Below are positions 1 through 5,226 of a stretch of DNA of 5,978 bases, in pieces. The position numbers were made by a program, and so were the translations under genes. Each line of letters opens with the position of its first letter. Positions within the stretch are counted from its first letter, which is position 1. The stretch is from the NCBI GenBank assembly GCA_031257955.1, contig JAIRNQ010000207.1, forward strand, positions 1 through 5,978, written 5' to 3'. Source of the DNA: Deltaproteobacteria bacterium (GTDB taxonomy: Bacteria > Desulfobacterota > Desulfarculia > Adiutricales > Adiutricaceae). Under the pieces are notes generated by a model that was not told the origin of the DNA, ran no database searches, and saw nothing but the letters and a program-made list of their open reading frames with translations.

Positions 1-204
1 GAGATCTCCCTGGCCACCTCCGAACCCTTGATCATGCTGGACCCCAGAAACCGGGACCGGGCCTGGATTGTCTTTACCCTTAAGTACGATTCCAAGCTCC
101 GCCACAACATAGGGCTCAGGACTTTGGTCCTGGAAAAAACCCGCCCGAAGGACTGGTCGATAGTGGCCGAACTATGGTTGAAGGAAGACACGGTAAAGAA
201 CTAG
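1..204 (+). CDS. C-terminal end of a protein with an NTF2-like (Cds6-type) domain, 5' truncated
   Basis: Frame 1 is open from the first base to a TAG stop at 202-204, giving 67 residues with no start in view. The tail has the shape of the C-terminal NTF2/SnoaL-like domain found on Cds6-type L,D-transpeptidase-associated proteins of deltaproteobacteria: a strand with W22-I-V-F-T (family: V.F.Q), a Y29-D-S step (family: Y.S), then G38-L-R-T-L and finally D51-W-S-I-V-A-E-L-W (family: W.I..E.W). Such proteins are usually exported and tied to peptidoglycan cross-linking, but no catalytic domain is visible here. That role is therefore inferred from the domain and from the AmpG-like gene that follows. 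Codon use matches the neighbours. The domain match is from memory; another NTF2-fold protein is possible. Confidence 0.6.
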   Translation, partial: EISLATSEPLIMLDPRNRDRAWIVFTLKYDSKLRHNIGLRTLVLEKTRPKDWSIVAELWLKEDTVKN

Positions 205-1580
205 GCCCCTCGGCCCCCGACTCCGCCGGTTCGGCGTCCTCGCCGATACCCCAAGCCACGCCCCAGAAACGGTCCGGCCGAACCCTGGCCGGGGCCAGGC
301 TAAGGCCAATGGCCACCAGCTTTCTGATGGGCTTTACCTGCGGCGTGCCCCTGGTGGTCCTGGTGACCCTCCTCCAGGCCTGGCTCAAGGACGGAGGCCT
401 TAACCTCACCACCATCGGCCTCTTGACCCTGGTCACCCTCCCCTACAGCCTCAAGTTTTTGTGGTCGCCTTACCTGGACTTCATCGCCCCCTTTGGCCGG
501 AGACGCCAGAGCTGGCTTTGCCTGAGCCAGATGGCCTTAATCGCCTCCCTCTTGGCCCTTTCCCTGACGGATCCCCAAAACATCAGCCGGGTAATAGTCT
601 TCGCCATCTCGGTCAGCTTTTGGTCGGCCACCCAAGACATCGCCGTGGACGCCTACCGCCGGGAGGATTTTTTCTACGAGGAACTGACCGCCGGCTCGGC
701 CGCCTACATCTGGGGCTACCGCTTGGGCATGACCGCGGTGGCCGGGGGCGGGCTGGTGGTGGCCGACTGGCTGGGCTGGCGGGCCGCCTTTACCGGCTCG
801 GCCGCCCTAATCCTCCTTGGGCCCCTGACCCTAATCTTTAGCCCCGAACCCAAAGTCCCCGAGGGCTCGCCCAAAACCCTCAAAGACAGCGTCTTTGGGC
901 CCCTCAAGGATTTTTTCGCCAAAGACGACCCCTGGCTCCTCTTGGCCTTCATTCTCTTCTATAAACTGGGCGAGCAGTTAATCGGGAGCCTCAACACCAC
1001 ATTCTTCATGGCCGCCGGTTACTCAAAAACCCAAATAGGCCTAATCGTCAAGATGGTGGGTTTGGCCGGTACCCTGGCCGGGGTGTCCATATCCTCAATG
1101 GTGGTCAAAAAACGCGGCCTCGTCCCTTCCCTCTGGCTCTTCGGCTGGCTGCAGCTAAGCAACAACGCTTGTCTGACCGCCCTTTGGTTCCTCCCGGCCC
1201 AAACCGTTTACCTGGCCGTGTTTATCAGCCTGGACCACGTGGCCGTGGCCGCCGGCTCGGCCGTTTTCGTGGCCTTCCTCTCTTCGCTGACCAACGTCCG
1301 CTACACGGCCACCCAATTCGCCCTCCTGACCAGCCTCATGGCCCTCCCCCGCAGCCTTCTCTCCAGCCCCTCGGGCTGGCTGGTCGAACGCCTGGGCTGG
1401 CCCGGCTTTTACCTCCTGGGGGCCTTCCTGACCCTACCGGGCCTGGCCATGCTCCGGGCCCTCATCCGCCGCGGCTCCGCCGTCCCGACGGAACTGACCC
1501 CGGCCGAGGCTACCGACCCGGCCGCGTCAAAACCGGCCGAGGCCCCCGCCCAGGCCGAAGCCGTCACGGCGGACCCCTGA
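174..1580 (+). CDS. ampG: AmpG-family muropeptide MFS permease
   Basis: The product is an inner-membrane major-facilitator permease. AmpG proteins import GlcNAc-anhydroMurNAc-peptides released by wall turnover for cytoplasmic recycling. About 12 hydrophobic segments can be traced between residues 48 and 430, with a cytoplasmic loop near 224-250. Family landmarks are L67-QAWL-KDGG and LPYSLKFLWSPYLD (89-102) after TM1-2, Q154-DIAVDAYR after TM4, and a PRSLLSSPSGWL motif late in the protein. The C-tail (about 434-468) is Pro/Ala/Glu-rich and probably disordered. The 468 residues are slightly short of the E. coli protein (491). The start is uncertain. ATG 174 overlaps the upstream gene by 31 bases and adds a polar 45-residue extension. 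ATG 309 (residue 46) begins right at TM1, as usual for AmpG, and follows a weak AAGG at 302-305. No in-frame start lies between them. Transported substrate is inferred from the family. Confidence 0.88.
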   Translation: MVEGRHGKELGPSAPDSAGSASSPIPQATPQKRSGRTLAGARLRPMATSFLMGFTCGVPLVVLVTLLQAWLKDGGLNLTTIGLLTLVTLPYSLKFLWSPYLDFIAPFGRRRQSWLCLSQMALIASLLALSLTDPQNISRVIVFAISVSFWSATQDIAVDAYRREDFFYEELTAGSAAYIWGYRLGMTAVAGGGLVVADWLGWRAAFTGSAALILLGPLTLIFSPEPKVPEGSPKTLKDSVFGPLKDFFAKDDPWLLLAFILFYKLGEQLIGSLNTTFFMAAGYSKTQIGLIVKMVGLAGTLAGVSISSMVVKKRGLVPSLWLFGWLQLSNNACLTALWFLPAQTVYLAVFISLDHVAVAAGSAVFVAFLSSLTNVRYTATQFALLTSLMALPRSLLSSPSGWLVERLGWPGFYLLGAFLTLPGLAMLRALIRRGSAVPTELTPAEATDPAASKPAEAPAQAEAVTADP

Positions 1581-1652
1581 GGCCCGGCACCCACAACGGA
1601 CCATAATGGCCGCTAAATTGGCCAAATCGCCCGGGACTTTATCTCAGCTTTT

Positions 1653-1677
1653 AGCCGCTTTAGTTTAATCGGTTTTT
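1653..1677 (+). terminator. Weak possible intrinsic terminator after ampG
   Basis: AGCCG (1653-1657) can pair with CGGTT (1670-1674, including one G-T pair), and TT/AA can pair inside after one mismatch. The hairpin runs into five Ts (1673-1677). It lies about 75 bases after the ampG stop. The stem is short and interrupted, so this is only a candidate. Confidence 0.22.
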
Positions 1678-1752
1678 GAAGGTGTATTTTCGCCGTTTTA
1701 GCGATTCAGAATAACCTTAATCGCGCCCACTTAAAATTAAATTCAAATACTC

Positions 1753-1781
1753 TTGACAAATTAGCCCGCCAGAGTTAGAGT
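1753..1781 (+). promoter_or_regulatory. Sigma70-type promoter for the VUT transporter
   Basis: A perfect -35 box TTGACA (1753-1758) is followed by a 17-base spacer and TAGAGT (1776-1781), which matches TATAAT at 4 of 6 positions. It sits in the AT-rich part of the intergenic region and points at the transporter. Transcription would start near 1787-1789 and give an untranslated leader of about 210 bases, long enough to carry regulatory structure. Confidence 0.65.
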
Positions 1782-1799
1782 TAGCCAATGAAAGGCTAA
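1781..1799 (+). promoter_or_regulatory. Inverted repeat at the predicted transcription start (operator-like)
   Basis: TTAGCC (1781-1786) and GGCTAA (1794-1799) form a perfect 6+6 inverted repeat around a 7-base centre, covering the predicted +1. A further TTAGCC lies in the promoter spacer at 1761-1766, exactly 20 bases upstream of the first half-site. This could be a repressor operator or, in RNA, a small 5'-end hairpin. The regulator is unknown. Confidence 0.4.
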
Positions 1800-1802
1800 T
1801 CT

Positions 1803-1860
1803 CAAACGTTACGTCAACATTAAGCCAAAGGTGCCTAGAAATACTAGGCTATTTCGTTTG
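1803..1860 (+). promoter_or_regulatory. Nested stem-loop in the VUT transporter leader
   Basis: An outer stem CAAACG (1803-1808) with CGTTTG (1855-1860) encloses a perfect inner hairpin GCCTAG (1833-1838), loop AAATA, CTAGGC (1844-1849). Both are exact complements and sit just after the predicted transcription start. Genes of this transporter family are often controlled by preQ1 riboswitches. I do not recognise the preQ1-I, -II or -III consensus here, so this is called only a structured leader element. Confidence 0.4.
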
Positions 1861-1897
1861 CCCAAGCCCCTTGAAATGCCCAATCGATAATCGTTTA

Positions 1898-1926
1898 GGC
1901 CCATTTGCCTCTAATGGCCATGGGCC
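1898..1926 (+). promoter_or_regulatory. Second leader hairpin
   Basis: GGCCCAT (1898-1904) is the exact reverse complement of ATGGGCC (1920-1926), giving a 7-bp stem with a 15-base loop in the transporter leader. GGCC-rich complements are common in this sequence, so chance is a real alternative. Confidence 0.28.
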
Positions 1927-1955
1927 CGTTATATTATTGCCGATCCGACCCGCCA

Positions 1956-1977
1956 ATCCGACACCGCGGTGCCGGAT
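1956..1977 (+). promoter_or_regulatory. Imperfect 22-base palindrome just before the VUT start
   Basis: The block is symmetrical about 1966/1967, with 10 of 11 positions paired. ATCCG at 1956-1960 pairs with CGGAT at 1973-1977, there is one A/C mismatch, and the core is CACCGCGGTG. It ends 19 bases before ATG 1997 and 12 bases before the likely ribosome binding site. It could be a translation-control hairpin or a dimeric protein site. It overlaps the alternative in-frame ATG at 1976, which argues against that codon being the start. Confidence 0.4.
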
Positions 1978-1989
1978 GGCCCTTCCCAC

Positions 1990-1993
1990 AAGG
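1990..1993 (+). promoter_or_regulatory. Ribosome binding site that favours ATG 1997
   Basis: AAGG lies three bases before ATG 1997. The spacing is short, but the same arrangement (AAGGCCAATG) occurs at the internal AmpG start at 309, suggesting it is used in this genome. No comparable site precedes ATG 1976 or TTG 1871. Confidence 0.4.
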
Positions 1994-1996
1994 CCA

Positions 1997-2797
1997 ATGA
2001 CTGACAGCCCGAACGAACTTCCCGGCGGACAAGCCCCCGCCGGCCACGACCCAGTCGGCCAAGCCCCAGCCGGCCTAGCCCCAGCCGGCGGCCAAGACCC
2101 TTACGAGTGCCAGGGACGTTACCTGCCCCAAATAACCGGCCTCTTTACCGGGCTTTTAATAATTTCCAACGTCTGCTCCAACCGCTTGGTTACCGTGGGC
2201 CCGTTGGAATTCGACGCCGGAACTTTGATGTTCCCGCTGACCTATATTTTTGGCGACCTTTTAACCGAGGTCTACGGCTTCGCCAAAGCCAGGCGGGTTA
2301 TCTGGACGGGCTTTCTGGCCCTATTCGTCTGCGCCCTTGGCCTGTGGGTGACCACCCTCTTTCCCTCCCCGGCCGGCTACGAGACCTCCCGGGCCTGGGA
2401 CCAAGCCATGAGCCTCACCCCCAGGATCGTCCTGGGCAGCCTGGCCGCCTATCTTTTGGGCGAACTGGCCAACTCGGTCACCCTGGCCAAGCTTAAATAC
2501 CGGCGCCTGGGCGGCCAGGGCTTTCGTTTCATAGCCTCCACCGCCGTCGGCCAGACCATCGACACGGCCGTCTTCGCTTCCATCGCCTTTCTGGGGGTGC
2601 TGGGCCGGGAACTCTGGCTAACCTTGGTCGTTTCCAACTTCGTTTATAAAGTTGGCTTGGAGGTGGCCCTTCTGCCCCTCACCTTACACTGCGCCCGCCG
2701 GCTCAAGAAGGCCGAAGGGTTCGAGGTTCCGGCCGAGGACCCACCCCTAAACCCTTTCCGCCGGGCCCGCCCGAGCGCCGCGCCCCCGGAGGCCTAA
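1997..2797 (+). CDS. yhhQ: VUT-family (YhhQ-type) queuosine-precursor transporter
   Basis: The product is an inner-membrane transporter of the VUT/YhhQ family, which takes up preQ0/preQ1 or queuine-like precursors for tRNA queuosine. From ATG 1997 it has 266 residues. Membrane segments start near residue 45. Family landmarks are I56-SNVCSNRLVTVG, D73-AGTLMFPLTYIFGDLLTEVYG and ARRVIW (to 103), then GELANSVTLAKLK (155-167), and AST-VGQTIDTAVF in the second half. The family is usually about 220-235 residues; the excess is a Pro/Ala/Gly-repeat N-terminus (about 1-40) and a Pro/Arg-rich tail, both probably cytosolic and disordered. Other starts are ATG 1976 and TTG 1871; 1997 is chosen for its AAGG and because the longer forms cross leader hairpins. 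It is monocistronic by layout. The exact substrate is inferred from the family. Confidence 0.88.
   Translation: MTDSPNELPGGQAPAGHDPVGQAPAGLAPAGGQDPYECQGRYLPQITGLFTGLLIISNVCSNRLVTVGPLEFDAGTLMFPLTYIFGDLLTEVYGFAKARRVIWTGFLALFVCALGLWVTTLFPSPAGYETSRAWDQAMSLTPRIVLGSLAAYLLGELANSVTLAKLKYRRLGGQGFRFIASTAVGQTIDTAVFASIAFLGVLGRELWLTLVVSNFVYKVGLEVALLPLTLHCARRLKKAEGFEVPAEDPPLNPFRRARPSAAPPEA
2030..2089 (+). repeat. Degenerate coding repeat (QAPAG / LAPAG)
   Basis: Three near-copies of a C-rich unit of about 15 bases (core AAGCCCCAGCCGGC) start at 2030, 2060 and 2075. They encode Q-A-P-A-G, Q-A-P-A-G and L-A-P-A-G in the transporter's N-terminus. A more diverged segment (HDPVG) fills the gap. Unit length is a multiple of three, so copy-number change would keep frame. 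Confidence 0.6.
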
Positions 2798-2806
2798 GCC
2801 CTCCGG
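2786..2806 (+). terminator. Hairpin spanning the VUT stop codon
   Basis: CCGGAGG (2786-2792) pairs perfectly with CCTCCGG (2800-2806), leaving a 7-base loop that contains the TAA stop. No T-run follows, so it is not a canonical intrinsic terminator. It may protect the transcript 3' end or assist termination. Confidence 0.3.
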
Positions 2807-2870
2807 CCATACGGGCCAACGATCACCCCAAGGCCGCCACAATTAACCCATTTACGTTTTTCATTACTCA

Positions 2871-2876
2871 TAGAAT
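2871..2876 (+). promoter_or_regulatory. Possible -10 box for the DUF2786-pcm unit
   Basis: TAGAAT (2871-2876) matches TATAAT at 5 of 6 positions and lies in a short AT-rich patch 29 bases before ATG 2906. No good -35 box sits at 16-18 bases; the closest, TTTACG at 2851-2856, gives a spacer of only 14. An activator-dependent promoter is possible. Confidence 0.33.
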
Positions 2877-2905
2877 TTAACATCCAAAGCCTCAGGACTA
2901 AAACC

Positions 2906-4108
2906 ATGGATTTCGCTGAGAGAAGAGAAGCCTTAAAACGTAAATTTAGGCAAAACTGGGCCTATAGCCTAAATAAATATCATGCTTGGGATATGCGCAA
3001 GCTGAACCTTTCAGGTACCGTGCCGAAAGTGACCATCGACGTCTACGACAGCGAAGTGACCTGGGGATTTTGGAAACCCGAGACGCGGGTCATAGGCATA
3101 AACTCCAAGCTTATCCTTGGCTACCCTTGGGACGCCTCTTTGGGGATTTTGCGGCACGAGACGGCCCACCAACTGGTATCCGACCTCTATCCCAAGGCGG
3201 CCGAAAGCGATAACCCGCACGGGAAATACTTTAACCTCATCTGCGATCGGCTAAAGCTCCACCCGGTTTATCGGGGGGCCAAGGCCGATCTTAACGCCTC
3301 CGGGTTGCCGCCCTGCAACATTGGCCCACAAAAGGATCGCTCCGACGACAATCCTCTTTTCCTCAAGATAAAAAAACTGCTGGCCCTTTCGGGTTCCCCC
3401 GAGCCCCACGAGGCCGAGGCCGCCCTGACCAAGGCCAGCGAGCTCATGGCCAAACACAACATCGATTCGGCCTCCGTCCTGGCCGAGGCGGAAGATTTCG
3501 AGATCTGGCGCCTGCCCTTGAAATCCAAACGCGTCGATCGCAAATTCTCCATGATAGCCTCGATCCTGCAAGGACATTTTTTCGTCAGGGCTGTCATTTG
3601 CACCCGCTACGACCCCAGCGTCTGCGAGGACCACAAGTGCATAGACCTTATAGGCCGGCCGGCCAACCTGAGCATGGCCAACCATGTCTACCATTACCTG
3701 GACGAAAGGGCCGAATCTCTCTGGGAGAAACACAAACCCATGGCCGCCCATAGGGGCGAAAAGGGCATTGGGGCCAAAACCGCCTTCATCACCGGCCTTC
3801 TCCATAGCCTGGACACCAAACTCACCAAGGCCGAGCGCGAGCGCGCCCCCATAGCCTCCCCAAACGCCCCGGCCCAAGGCGGCCCGGCCAAGCCGCTCCT
3901 TCCGGCCGAATTCATACTGGCCGACGAAAAACTTGACGGTTTCATGGCGACAAACTATCCGACCTTAACCAGAAGCTCAGGCTATCGGGTTAGCGACGCC
4001 TCTCCCTACAGCGCCTCGGCCGGAAGGGCGGCCGGGGAAAAGCTTAACGTCTATCGCCCTATCGCCAAGGCCCGCGGCGTCGTCAAGGGCTACTTGGACG
4101 GGGATTAA
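2906..4108 (+). CDS. SprT-like (HExxH) plus DUF2786 domain protein
   Basis: This 400-residue soluble protein has no signal peptide or membrane segment. Residues about 50-122 look like a SprT-type zinc-peptidase domain: W53-GFWKPETRVIGIN, then the H84-E-T-A-H88 zinc motif on a predicted helix, and H105-G-K-Y-F-N-L-I-C as the likely third ligand region. Residues about 151-190 match DUF2786 (FLKIKKLLALSGSP, then EAEAALTKASELMAKHNID). The rest (about 195-400) resembles the C-terminal region that follows DUF2786, broken by a Pro/Ala/Gly linker near 316-331. ATG 2906 is preceded by CAGGA (2893-2897) at 8 bases, the best ribosome binding site in the window. The first 100 bases are less GC-rich than the rest. 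pcm follows after 3 bases, so the two are probably co-transcribed. The zinc motif is intact, but proteolytic activity and substrate are not known. Confidence 0.82.
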   Translation: MDFAERREALKRKFRQNWAYSLNKYHAWDMRKLNLSGTVPKVTIDVYDSEVTWGFWKPETRVIGINSKLILGYPWDASLGILRHETAHQLVSDLYPKAAESDNPHGKYFNLICDRLKLHPVYRGAKADLNASGLPPCNIGPQKDRSDDNPLFLKIKKLLALSGSPEPHEAEAALTKASELMAKHNIDSASVLAEAEDFEIWRLPLKSKRVDRKFSMIASILQGHFFVRAVICTRYDPSVCEDHKCIDLIGRPANLSMANHVYHYLDERAESLWEKHKPMAAHRGEKGIGAKTAFITGLLHSLDTKLTKAERERAPIASPNAPAQGGPAKPLLPAEFILADEKLDGFMATNYPTLTRSSGYRVSDASPYSASAGRAAGEKLNVYRPIAKARGVVKGYLDGD

Positions 4109-4111
4109 CCC

Positions 4112-4777
4112 ATGCCCCTTTACGGTTTCAAGCCCGATATGGCCCGAGCGCGGGAGGCCATGGTCAAAAACCAGCTGGCCGCCAGGGACATAACCGATCC
4201 CAAGGTCCTTGAGGTAATGGGTTTTGTGCCCAGGCATCTTTTCGTGGACGAGGCCATGTCCACCCAAGCCTATGAGGATACGCCCATCTCCATCGGCCAC
4301 GGCCAGTTTATCTCCCAGCCCTATATGGTCGCCGCCATGACCCAAAGCCTGCGCCTCCGGCCCACCGACCGGGTCCTGGAGATCGGCTCGGGCTGCGGCT
4401 ACCAAACCGCCGTCCTCTCCTACCTCTGCCAAACCGTTTACGCCTTGGAGATCCTCTCCCCCTTAAGGGACAGAAGCGTGAGGATCCTAAGCGAACTGGG
4501 CATAAAAAACGCCCACATGAAACTGGGCGACGGACGACTGGGCTGGAAAGACTTCGCCCCCTTCGAGGCCATACTGGTGGCCGCCTACTCGGAGACCCTA
4601 CCCAAGATCCTCTACAACCAACTGGCCGTGGGCGGACGCATGATCATTCCCCTGGGCCACCCGGAGAGCCAAAAACTGGTTTTGGTCACCAAGGAACCCG
4701 ACGGCGGCCAAGGCCGCGAAATCATCCTGGCCTGCCGCTTCGTCCCCCTGGTCCACGGCCAGGGGCCGGGCCTTTGA
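4112..4777 (+). CDS. pcm: Protein-L-isoaspartate O-methyltransferase
   Basis: The product is a cytosolic SAM-dependent enzyme that methylates L-isoaspartyl residues in aged proteins so they can revert to aspartate. Its 221 residues are the usual bacterial length. Landmarks are the N-terminal M17-VKNQLAARDI, V39-PRHLFVDEA, A53-YEDTPISIGHGQFISQP (the family's substrate/SAM loop, ending at 70), motif I V88-LEIGSGCGYQTAVL, an acidic residue at the end of strand 2 (YALEI), LGDGRLGW, and LAVGGRMIIPLG. The loop reads GQFISQP where GQTISQP is more usual; the serine is kept. A GGGGA lies 7 bases before ATG 4112, inside the end of the upstream gene, which suggests translational coupling. A strong hairpin follows the stop. 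Confidence 0.95.
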   Translation: MPLYGFKPDMARAREAMVKNQLAARDITDPKVLEVMGFVPRHLFVDEAMSTQAYEDTPISIGHGQFISQPYMVAAMTQSLRLRPTDRVLEIGSGCGYQTAVLSYLCQTVYALEILSPLRDRSVRILSELGIKNAHMKLGDGRLGWKDFAPFEAILVAAYSETLPKILYNQLAVGGRMIIPLGHPESQKLVLVTKEPDGGQGREIILACRFVPLVHGQGPGL

Positions 4778-4782
4778 CTCCC

Positions 4783-4821
4783 GTCCTCCCCAAGGCCGAA
4801 TCGCTCGGCCCCGGGGAGGGC
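4783..4821 (+). terminator. Strong GC-rich hairpin just after pcm
   Basis: CCTCCCC (4785-4791) pairs with GGGGAGG (4813-4819). After a 2x2 internal loop, GGCCGA (4794-4799) pairs with TCGGCC (4805-4810) around a 5-base loop. A G-T and a G-C pair extend the base to 4783/4821. The stem totals about 15 bp and starts 6 bases after the stop codon. There is no T-tract, so it is either a non-canonical terminator or an mRNA 3'-end stabiliser. Confidence 0.45.
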
Positions 4822-4827
4822 CCCGTT

Positions 4828-4858
4828 GTCGGCCCCTCGGTCGGCCCCTCGGTCGGCC
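4828..4858 (+). repeat. 12-bp tandem repeat, about 2.6 copies
   Basis: The unit GTCGGCCCCTCG is present in full at 4828-4839 and 4840-4851, with a partial third copy GTCGGCC at 4852-4858. The copies are exact. It lies directly downstream of the pcm hairpin in non-coding DNA; its role is unknown. Confidence 0.75.
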
Positions 4859-5033
4859 AAGTGGCCCACCAACGGACACCGACCATCTAAACTCCTAACT
4901 ACCAGCCCCCAACCCCAGCCCCACCCAAAGCCCTCCCGGCCGGACCATAATACTCCCCAAGCCCCGATCCCCGCCCATTTCGGCACTTTCCTGGCCCCAA
5001 TGAAAAAATCCTTCGATCCCCGCCAGAAAAGGG

Positions 5034-5039
5034 TATAAT
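5034..5039 (+). promoter_or_regulatory. Perfect TATAAT box, distal
   Basis: TATAAT at 5034-5039 is exact and sits after an A-rich patch. The sequence 16-18 bases upstream (CTTCGA/TTCGAT near 5011-5017) is a poor -35 box, and there is no TG extended -10 element. If used, the leader to ATG 5255 would be about 210 bases and would include the palindrome and hairpins that follow. Confidence 0.35.
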
Positions 5040-5078
5040 GCCCCAAGGAGTCTCCGAAATTTCGTCACCGGCCACCCT

Positions 5079-5096
5079 TCCGGCCCCTCGGCCGGA
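5079..5096 (+). promoter_or_regulatory. Perfect GC-rich hairpin between the two TATAAT boxes
   Basis: TCCGGCC (5079-5085) and GGCCGGA (5090-5096) are exact complements with a CCTC loop. A second GGCCGGA at 5112-5118 could compete for the same partner, allowing two alternative pairings. No T-run follows. Confidence 0.35.
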
Positions 5097-5130
5097 TAGT
5101 CCCCTTAGCGAGGCCGGACCACCGGAACCC

Positions 5131-5136
5131 TATAAT
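5131..5136 (+). promoter_or_regulatory. Perfect TATAAT box, proximal
   Basis: TATAAT at 5131-5136 is exact and is 97 bases downstream of the first such box. No convincing -35 box stands at the usual distance; TTAGCG at 5105-5110 would need a 20-base spacer. It is the nearer candidate promoter for the PH-SHOCT gene, giving a leader of about 110 bases. Confidence 0.38.
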
Positions 5137-5207
5137 TTACGGGCATAGCCGTCTTTGGCCCGCCCTTTCCCAAGGTCCCGCCTGGGGCCCTGGCCTCCGC
5201 TTTTGTC

Positions 5208-5226
5208 CCAAACGCGCCCCGTTTGG
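5208..5226 (+). promoter_or_regulatory. Leader hairpin before the PH-SHOCT gene
   Basis: CCAAACG (5208-5214) and CGTTTGG (5220-5226) are exact complements with a 5-base loop CGCCC, ending 28 bases before ATG 5255. Its 6-base core CAAACG/CGTTTG is the same pair that forms the outer stem in the transporter leader (1803-1808 and 1855-1860). Confidence 0.4.

Larger units (their letters stand above)
1581..1996 (+). other. Non-coding stretch and leader upstream of the VUT transporter
   Basis: This 416-base gap lies between the AmpG-like gene and the most likely start of the transporter. It is more AT-rich (about 1630-1870) than the genes on either side. It holds a weak terminator-like hairpin near 1653-1677, a promoter at 1753-1781, an inverted repeat at 1781-1799, and several inverted repeats in the leader (1803-1860, 1898-1926, 1956-1977). 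The frame of the transporter stays open back to a TTG at 1871. The residues it would add look unlike the VUT family and would cross these hairpins, so I treat 1871-1996 as untranslated. Confidence 0.6.

Noticed and set aside
1607..1624. TGGCC...GGCCA hairpin just after ampG
   Set aside because: Only 5 bp with no T-run; GGCC complements are everywhere in this sequence.
1905..1935. Second promoter TTGCCT - TATATT in the VUT leader
   Set aside because: The spacer is 19 bases and the -35 box is weak, and it overlaps a hairpin; the TTGACA promoter at 1753 is much better.
1871..1996. Upstream in-frame extension of the VUT gene from TTG 1871 (or ATG 1976)
   Set aside because: The added residues resemble no part of the family, TTG 1871 has no ribosome binding site, and the stretch carries leader hairpins. 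ATG 1976 lies inside a palindrome. ATG 1997 is preferred but not proven.
3251..3877. Long minus-strand open frame (208 codons) inside the DUF2786 gene
   Set aside because: It is antisense to a gene with clear domains and codon bias; long antisense frames are expected in C-biased coding DNA. The product is Gly-rich with no known motif.
4828..4858. Tandem repeat as a CRISPR array or iteron origin
   Set aside because: The units are 12 bp and directly abutting with no spacers, there are fewer than three copies, and no cas or replication gene is nearby.
4826..5038. 70-codon frame after pcm, starting with TTG in the 12-bp repeat
   Set aside because: The product is a low-complexity Pro/Ser/Arg string read from the repeat and a C-rich tract, with no ribosome binding site or recognisable domain.
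5038..5148. 36-codon open frame beginning at the ATG in TATAATG
   Set aside because: Its start lies inside a perfect -10 box, it has no ribosome binding site, and its Pro/Ala-rich composition is what GC-rich non-coding DNA gives by chance.
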